A program made the translations under genes and the position numbers. This document shows, in pieces, positions 32,594 to 36,618 of a DNA stretch of 36,618 nucleotides. This stretch comes from Pantoea rwandensis (GTDB taxonomy: Bacteria > Pseudomonadota > Gammaproteobacteria > Enterobacterales > Enterobacteriaceae), in the NCBI RefSeq assembly GCF_002095475.1, contig NZ_MLFR01000045.1, positions 1 to 36,618 on the forward strand, written 5' to 3'. Position 1 is the stretch's first letter. Each line of letters starts with the position of its first letter. The notes beneath the pieces are model-generated. The model saw only the letters and a list, made by a program, of their open reading frames with translations. It did not search any database and was not told the origin of the DNA.

Positions 32594-33076
32594 ATGACCA
32601 TTGCAATGTATTTGAAGCCAGAAGGTGTTGAAGGCGAATCTAAAGACTCAGCGCACACGGGCTGGATCGACATTCTCTCTTTCAACTGGGGTGCCAACCA
32701 GCCAAACAACATGAGCGTTGGCGGCGGCGGCGGTGCAGGTAAGGTGAATTACCAGGATCTGCATGTACACGCGCGTATTGATAAAGCCACGCCCACGCTG
32801 ATGTTGTACTGCTCCAACGGTAAGCACATCCCTTCCCTGGAGTTCCACGTCACCAAAGCCGGTGGTTCGCAGATTATTTACAACAAAATCAACCTGACCG
32901 AAGTGTTGGTCACCAGCGTGCAGTTCACCGGTTCACGTGATGATGACACCGTAGGGATTGAGTACTCGTTCCAGGCAGCACAGGTCGAAGAGATTTACAC
33001 CCAGCAGTCCGAAGACGGTGCAGCAGGTGCGGATACCACCTTTGGCTGGAACATCAAAACCAACACCGCGTCGTAA
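32594..33076 (+). CDS. tssD: T6SS tube protein Hcp (TssD)
   Basis: Hcp hexamers stack to form the inner tube and are secreted. The 160-residue protein has the family landmarks GVEGESKDSAHTGWIDILSF, GWIDILSFNWGANQP, a glycine-rich loop (SVGGGGGAG), VNYQDLHVHARIDKATPTL and VTKAGGSQIIYNKINLTEVL, and no C-terminal toxin extension. GGAG upstream has somewhat long spacing. Commonly also named hcp, which would clash with the hybrid cluster protein gene at 295. It is flanked by a weak terminator-like hairpin before and a strong hairpin after, so it may have its own transcript level. Confidence 0.96.
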   Translation: MTIAMYLKPEGVEGESKDSAHTGWIDILSFNWGANQPNNMSVGGGGGAGKVNYQDLHVHARIDKATPTLMLYCSNGKHIPSLEFHVTKAGGSQIIYNKINLTEVLVTSVQFTGSRDDDTVGIEYSFQAAQVEEIYTQQSEDGAAGADTTFGWNIKTNTAS

Positions 33077-33129
33077 TCGTTTCGAGCGGTTGGTGCAGGC
33101 GGCCTCGCTGCCGCCTGCCTGCCCGTAAC

Positions 33130-33167
33130 AAACCGTAGCGGTGTGATACATCGCGCCGCTACGGTTT
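33130..33167. repeat. Strong hairpin/REP-like palindrome after hcp (tssD)
   Basis: AAACCGTAGCGG (33130-33141) pairs perfectly with CCGCTACGGTTT (33156-33167), and the 14-base middle can extend the stem with G-U pairs around TACA. GTAG occurs on both strands. It resembles the GTAGCGGCGCGAT subtype but is fully symmetrical. No T run follows, so it may act as an RNA 3'-end protector or roadblock rather than a classical terminator. Confidence 0.7.
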
Positions 33168-33195
33168 GCATCACCCCTTTATGCAGGTAATGCCT

Positions 33196-34821
33196 ATGCG
33201 ATTCACTCTTGTTGACAGTAAAAACGGCGTTCAGCCACCGCTGACCAGCGTCGATTTCTATCCTCCAGGCGGCACCATTGGCCGCAGTGAAGACAATAAC
33301 TTTATCCTGCCGGACGACAGCCGTGCCATCTCACGCCTGCAACTGCTGGTGCACACCTCTGCTGAAGGTGAATGCCGTATTACTAACCGTGGCAACGTGA
33401 TTAACGTCGATTTTAACGGTATTCCGCTAGAGCATGGTCGCCAGGTTGAGTTGCAAAGCGGCGATCTGCTGGGTATTGGGGATTACACGCTGGAAGTCAG
33501 CGCGATTGATGGTCAAATGCCTGCACCGCGCGTAAACAATGCACAGACAACCCAAGCGAAACCGATACAGCGCAGCGCGGAGTCCACGGTGCCCGGGGAA
33601 ATTTGGGAGAGCTTGTCGCGTGACTTCACCGCCCCCAAAGTGGCACCCGCGATCGCTGAAACCCACCATCCACTGACGCAACCGGCAGCCAAAGCCTTAA
33701 ACCCGATAGACCCGCTGGCACAGGAAGCGCAGCATACTGAGCTGGCGCAGTTGGATGTACGCGAGAACGATCCCGCACGCCTTTTCGCCGAGAGTGACCT
33801 GTTCCAGCAGCCGACCATACTGCAAGATGCCACACCCACCACACTGCGTGACCAACCGCAGGTGGCGCATCAGCAGCCACAAACGGAAATCGATCCCTTA
33901 GCACTGTTTGGCAGCAGCGGCAGCGCTCAGCCCGATAGCAGCGATCCTTTCGGGCTGATGAATGCGCAGGCGCAGCCTTTAACACCGCCGGATCTGTTCC
34001 AGCCTGAGGCGGCCCCGATTATCGCTGCGGTGCCGACGCCCTCACCCGCGCCGATCCCAGAAGTGCAGCAACCGGCGGAACCGGCGCCGATCCCCACGCC
34101 GCGCATACAGCAAATCAGCCCTGAGCACTCGAATGCCAGCCGTGCCAGTGGGCGTATGGGAATTGATCCGGTCAGCTATAAAACCGCAGCCCAGCGACGC
34201 GCTGCCAACACCCCAGGCGTCGATGCCGACCTGTTGCAGGCGTTTCTCAACGGTGCCGATCTCGCAGATATTGATGCCAAACCCCATCTTGACCAGGAGC
34301 AGATGCATTTGCTGGGTCAGTTGCTGAGCCTGTTTTCGCAAGGCACGGTGGCGCTGCTCTCATCACGCACCATGCTGAAGCGCGGGGTCAATGCCGAGAT
34401 GACCATGATCCTCGAACAGGCTAACAACCCGTTCAAGCTGCTGCCGTCAGGGAAAAGCGTGCTGGTGCAGATGTTCAGTAGCCAAATGCCGGGATTTATG
34501 GAGCCGGAGAAAGCAGTGCGTGATGCGCTGGTTGATTTACAGGCGCATCAACTGGGGATGATCGCAGGCATCCGCGCCATCATCACGGCGATGCTGCAAT
34601 CCTTTAATCCTGACAACTTGCAGCAGGAAGAGAATGGCCGCCATCTGTTTGCCGCCTCACGTAAAGCGGCGCGCTGGGACAGCTTCGTAAAACGTTATCA
34701 AACCATTGCCAGCGAAATCGACGACGATTTCCACACGCTGTTCGGTGAAGCCTTCCTGCACGCTTACGACGTTGAAGTGAACCATTACAAAGACCTGCAA
34801 ACGCAAAAAACGGATAAATGA
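33196..34821 (+). CDS. tagH: FHA-domain T6SS regulator (TagH/Fha)
   Basis: A 541-residue protein with an N-terminal forkhead-associated domain (GGTIGRSEDNNFILPDDSRA, near residues 25-45; NRGNVINVDFNGIPLEHGRQ after it), a long proline- and glutamine-rich linker (about 110-320) and a C-terminal T6SS-specific FHA-associated domain (GVDADLLQAFLNGADLADID; FLHAYDVEVNHYKDLQ). FHA proteins of this type switch T6SS on when phosphorylated by a PpkA kinase and off via PppA. The usual S-R-x-H of the FHA core reads SRLQ, so phosphothreonine binding may be altered. The ATG at 33196 is preferred since the domain starts there; AGGT is a weak ribosome site. pppA overlaps its end by four bases. Confidence 0.88.
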   Translation: MRFTLVDSKNGVQPPLTSVDFYPPGGTIGRSEDNNFILPDDSRAISRLQLLVHTSAEGECRITNRGNVINVDFNGIPLEHGRQVELQSGDLLGIGDYTLEVSAIDGQMPAPRVNNAQTTQAKPIQRSAESTVPGEIWESLSRDFTAPKVAPAIAETHHPLTQPAAKALNPIDPLAQEAQHTELAQLDVRENDPARLFAESDLFQQPTILQDATPTTLRDQPQVAHQQPQTEIDPLALFGSSGSAQPDSSDPFGLMNAQAQPLTPPDLFQPEAAPIIAAVPTPSPAPIPEVQQPAEPAPIPTPRIQQISPEHSNASRASGRMGIDPVSYKTAAQRRAANTPGVDADLLQAFLNGADLADIDAKPHLDQEQMHLLGQLLSLFSQGTVALLSSRTMLKRGVNAEMTMILEQANNPFKLLPSGKSVLVQMFSSQMPGFMEPEKAVRDALVDLQAHQLGMIAGIRAIITAMLQSFNPDNLQQEENGRHLFAASRKAARWDSFVKRYQTIASEIDDDFHTLFGEAFLHAYDVEVNHYKDLQTQKTDK

Positions 34822-35597
34822 TGAATATAACGTTCGCGTCCATCAGCCATCAGGGCAAACGTAGCAGCAATCAGGATCGACTCGCGAACGCATTGGGCGC
34901 ACGCGCCGCCTGCTTCGTCATGTGTGACGGTATTGCCGGACAACAGGGTGGCGATACGGCAGCGCGTCTGGCGTGTGAAACCATCATGACGCAATTCGAC
35001 GGCGATAATCATCTCGATGCGCAGCTGATCCGGGGTTATATCGCTGCGGCCAATCAGGCCATCAAGCAACAGCAGCATAGCGATGATGTTTTAAAAAACA
35101 TGGGCACCACGTTAGTGAGTTTGTTTATCGATCGTGACTATCAACTCGCTTATTGGGCACATGCCGGTGACAGCCGGCTCTATCACTTCCGCCGTGGCTA
35201 CCTGCTGGAAATGACGCGCGATCACAGTCTGGCTCAGCGCATGCAGGATGCCGGTTACCCCTCAGATGCTATCAATCAGAACCTGCTCTATTTCGCGTTA
35301 GGCATGAAAGAAGAGCGCGAAGCCAGCTACAGCGACGTGTTGGCGCTGGAAGATGGGGATGTTTTCCTGCTGTGCACCGATGGATTCTGGCATGAAATGG
35401 AAGTCAGTGACCTGGAGCAGACGCTGCGCATGGTCAGCAATCCGCAAGAGTGGCTGGCATTGCTACAGCGGATGAAACCCGACGACAACGGCGACAATTT
35501 TAGCGCCATGGCGGTGTGGATGGGTGATCCGCAGGAGTCGACCCTGCTGAGTTCGTTCAGTGATGCGCAGCGTATTTTGCTGTCACAGCGTGACTGA
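34818..35597 (+). CDS. pppA: PP2C-type Ser/Thr phosphatase PppA of T6SS
   Basis: A 259-residue metal-dependent phosphatase expected to dephosphorylate the FHA protein and damp T6SS activity. PP2C motifs in order: SNQDRL near residue 17, VMCDGIAGQQGGDTAARLA near 35, GTTLVSLF near 95, AHAGDSRLYHFRRGYL near 113, RDHSLAQRMQDAGYP near 134, LLCTDGFWHEM near 185 and a final DNGDNFSAM. Metal-binding Asp in CDG, TDG and DN positions are present. ATGATG overlaps the tagH stop; either ATG could start. The matching kinase gene (ppkA) is not in the window. Confidence 0.92.
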   Translation: MMNITFASISHQGKRSSNQDRLANALGARAACFVMCDGIAGQQGGDTAARLACETIMTQFDGDNHLDAQLIRGYIAAANQAIKQQQHSDDVLKNMGTTLVSLFIDRDYQLAYWAHAGDSRLYHFRRGYLLEMTRDHSLAQRMQDAGYPSDAINQNLLYFALGMKEEREASYSDVLALEDGDVFLLCTDGFWHEMEVSDLEQTLRMVSNPQEWLALLQRMKPDDNGDNFSAMAVWMGDPQESTLLSSFSDAQRILLSQRD

Positions 35598-35606
35598 GGA
35601 GATGCC

Positions 35607-36491
35607 ATGAAAATCGCTTCCACAATGTTGCTGTCGCTGCTGCTGATGCCGTTAGTCAGCGAAGCAAAAAGTGTGCGTATCGTTTGGTCCCCCACGCTGC
35701 GCCTCAGCGCCTGGCTGGATAACGTGGTCGATGGTCGGGTAAAAAGTTGGTGCGACGAGAGCGTGGCCCTGCACTTCGAGCCTCAAGGTGAGTTGAAACA
35801 AGATGCCATTGAGACGTTTTTGCCGCAGGTGGGTCAGCTATTGAAACGCCAGTGCCACGCACTGAATGCGTTGCACTGGACGTTGATCGACAGCAGTGGC
35901 AAAGCGGTGCGCGAAGGTGATGTGACGGAGAAAAATAACTGGCGCATCCCGCCGAAACCGAAAGCGGTGATTGCACAGGCTGACACCACGCCGTGGCAGC
36001 GTTTTCGCATCAATGACCGCTGTCAGCTCCGCACCTATTGGCCTGCCTCAGGCGATGCGCGCTTCACGTTTGACGCCCATCCACAATGTGACAAAGACGA
36101 CTGGATAAACGGCGCGGGCACACTGCATCAGGGTGAAGTCACCACCACATTGTGGTTCCTGCAAGGTTATCCACTGATTGACCTGCCCGCTGGCGCTCAC
36201 GATGCACAGGTGGTGGCGGCCAATAATCAGCGGCTGATTCTCGCCAGCGCGAACGATGCGCAAAGTTGGCTGCTGCTGCCTTGGGATCCCGACCATCTTG
36301 CCTGGCGCTTCCATGGCGATGTGCTGATGAAAGCCAGTGAAGCACAAATGCGCGATGACAATGCCAACGCTCAGCTGATGGCCGATGCGCTGCATCGCTG
36401 GCAGATCGACGCCAGTGCCAGCCAGCTGAATTGGCATCGCGTTGACGACCTACAGTTGCAACAGCGCGACCCCACACAGCCTGCGAGCTAG
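35607..36491 (+). CDS. Exported protein of unknown function, T6SS-linked
   Basis: A 294-residue protein with a Sec signal peptide (MKIASTMLLSLLLMPLVSEA, likely cleaved after SEA at 20) and no lipobox or further membrane helix. Four cysteines (about residues 49, 83, 139, 161) could form two disulfides in the periplasm. I recognise no domain; segments such as VRIVWSPTLRLSAWLDNVVD and WLLLPWDPDHLAWRFHG carry no known motif. GAGGAG precedes the ATG ten bases after pppA, so it belongs to the same operon. Position beside pppA suggests a periplasmic accessory or control factor, or an immunity-like protein, but none of these is shown by sequence. Confidence 0.8.
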   Translation: MKIASTMLLSLLLMPLVSEAKSVRIVWSPTLRLSAWLDNVVDGRVKSWCDESVALHFEPQGELKQDAIETFLPQVGQLLKRQCHALNALHWTLIDSSGKAVREGDVTEKNNWRIPPKPKAVIAQADTTPWQRFRINDRCQLRTYWPASGDARFTFDAHPQCDKDDWINGAGTLHQGEVTTTLWFLQGYPLIDLPAGAHDAQVVAANNQRLILASANDAQSWLLLPWDPDHLAWRFHGDVLMKASEAQMRDDNANAQLMADALHRWQIDASASQLNWHRVDDLQLQQRDPTQPAS

Positions 36492-36501
36492 CCCCTCTAT
36501 T

Positions 36502-36618
36502 GCGGCACGATTCATTGTGCTTATCCGAAGCTGCGTCGCGGCTGAGATACGCGCAATAAATTGCGCCGCTACACAACAGGCGGCCGCAGGAAACCGTCGC
36601 GGCACTATTCATCGTGCT
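36502..36618. repeat. Cluster of REP-like palindromes at the window end
   Basis: Three units follow the last gene: 36502-36520 (GCACGAT and ATTGTGC around TC, one G-U), 36551-36572 in minus orientation (GCGCAAT and ATTGCGC around AA, then CGCTAC), and a unit from about 36594 to the window end (GGCACTAT, TC, ATCGTGC). They share the AT-loop-AT centre of the family. No gene is seen in 36492-36618, and the cluster may mark the end of this operon. Confidence 0.65.

Overview
The window looks like chromosome of a gamma-proteobacterium of the Enterobacterales, most likely Erwiniaceae (Pantoea or Erwinia). This is inferred from near-E. coli-like Hcp, Hcr and LplA proteins, an AcrAB/TolC-type efflux operon with an AcrA-like lipoprotein, a complete-looking enterobacterial type VI secretion (T6SS) block, and scattered short GTAG-headed palindromes of the REP type. 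No rRNA, tRNA, insertion sequence, phage gene or CRISPR array was seen.

Positions 1-8000 carry metabolic and regulatory genes. The nitrosative-stress pair hcp-hcr (hybrid cluster protein and its reductase) sits behind a good NsrR-like dyad and is followed by a terminator and lplA (lipoate-protein ligase). A two-gene operon (quinone-type NAD(P)H oxidoreductase plus TetR regulator) reads leftward from a promoter overlapped by a perfect 31-bp palindrome, probably its own operator. Next come a gene-poor stretch with a 9-bp tandem repeat and a row of GGA-loop hairpins, a pirin-like protein, and two related TetR regulators facing tail to tail.

Positions 8174-13911 (minus strand) are a tripartite RND efflux operon: periplasmic adaptor lipoprotein, HAE1-type RND pump, outer-membrane factor, each pair separated by one base. 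A 783-bp AT-rich divergent gap with a terminator-like hairpin separates it from the T6SS.

Positions 14695-36491 (plus strand) form a T6SS block: vgrG, a DUF2169-pentapeptide fusion, a second pentapeptide protein, DUF3540, a DUF4150 PAAR-like tip, an SH3-like lipoprotein, tssJ, tssK, tssL (with OmpA domain), tssM, tagF, tssA, tssB, tssC, hcp/tssD, an FHA protein (tagH), a PP2C phosphatase (pppA) and an unknown exported protein. Not seen here are tssE, tssF, tssG, tssH/clpV and a PpkA-type kinase; they probably lie to the right or elsewhere. The first five genes look like a loading module for the spike tip; the rest build the membrane complex, baseplate part, sheath and tube, plus FHA/phosphatase control. 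tssK carries one frameshift and tssM two, so either the sequence has small indel errors there or this T6SS is being inactivated.

The palindromic repeats occur at gene boundaries, including inside the T6SS block. Their arms change sequence while staying self-complementary.
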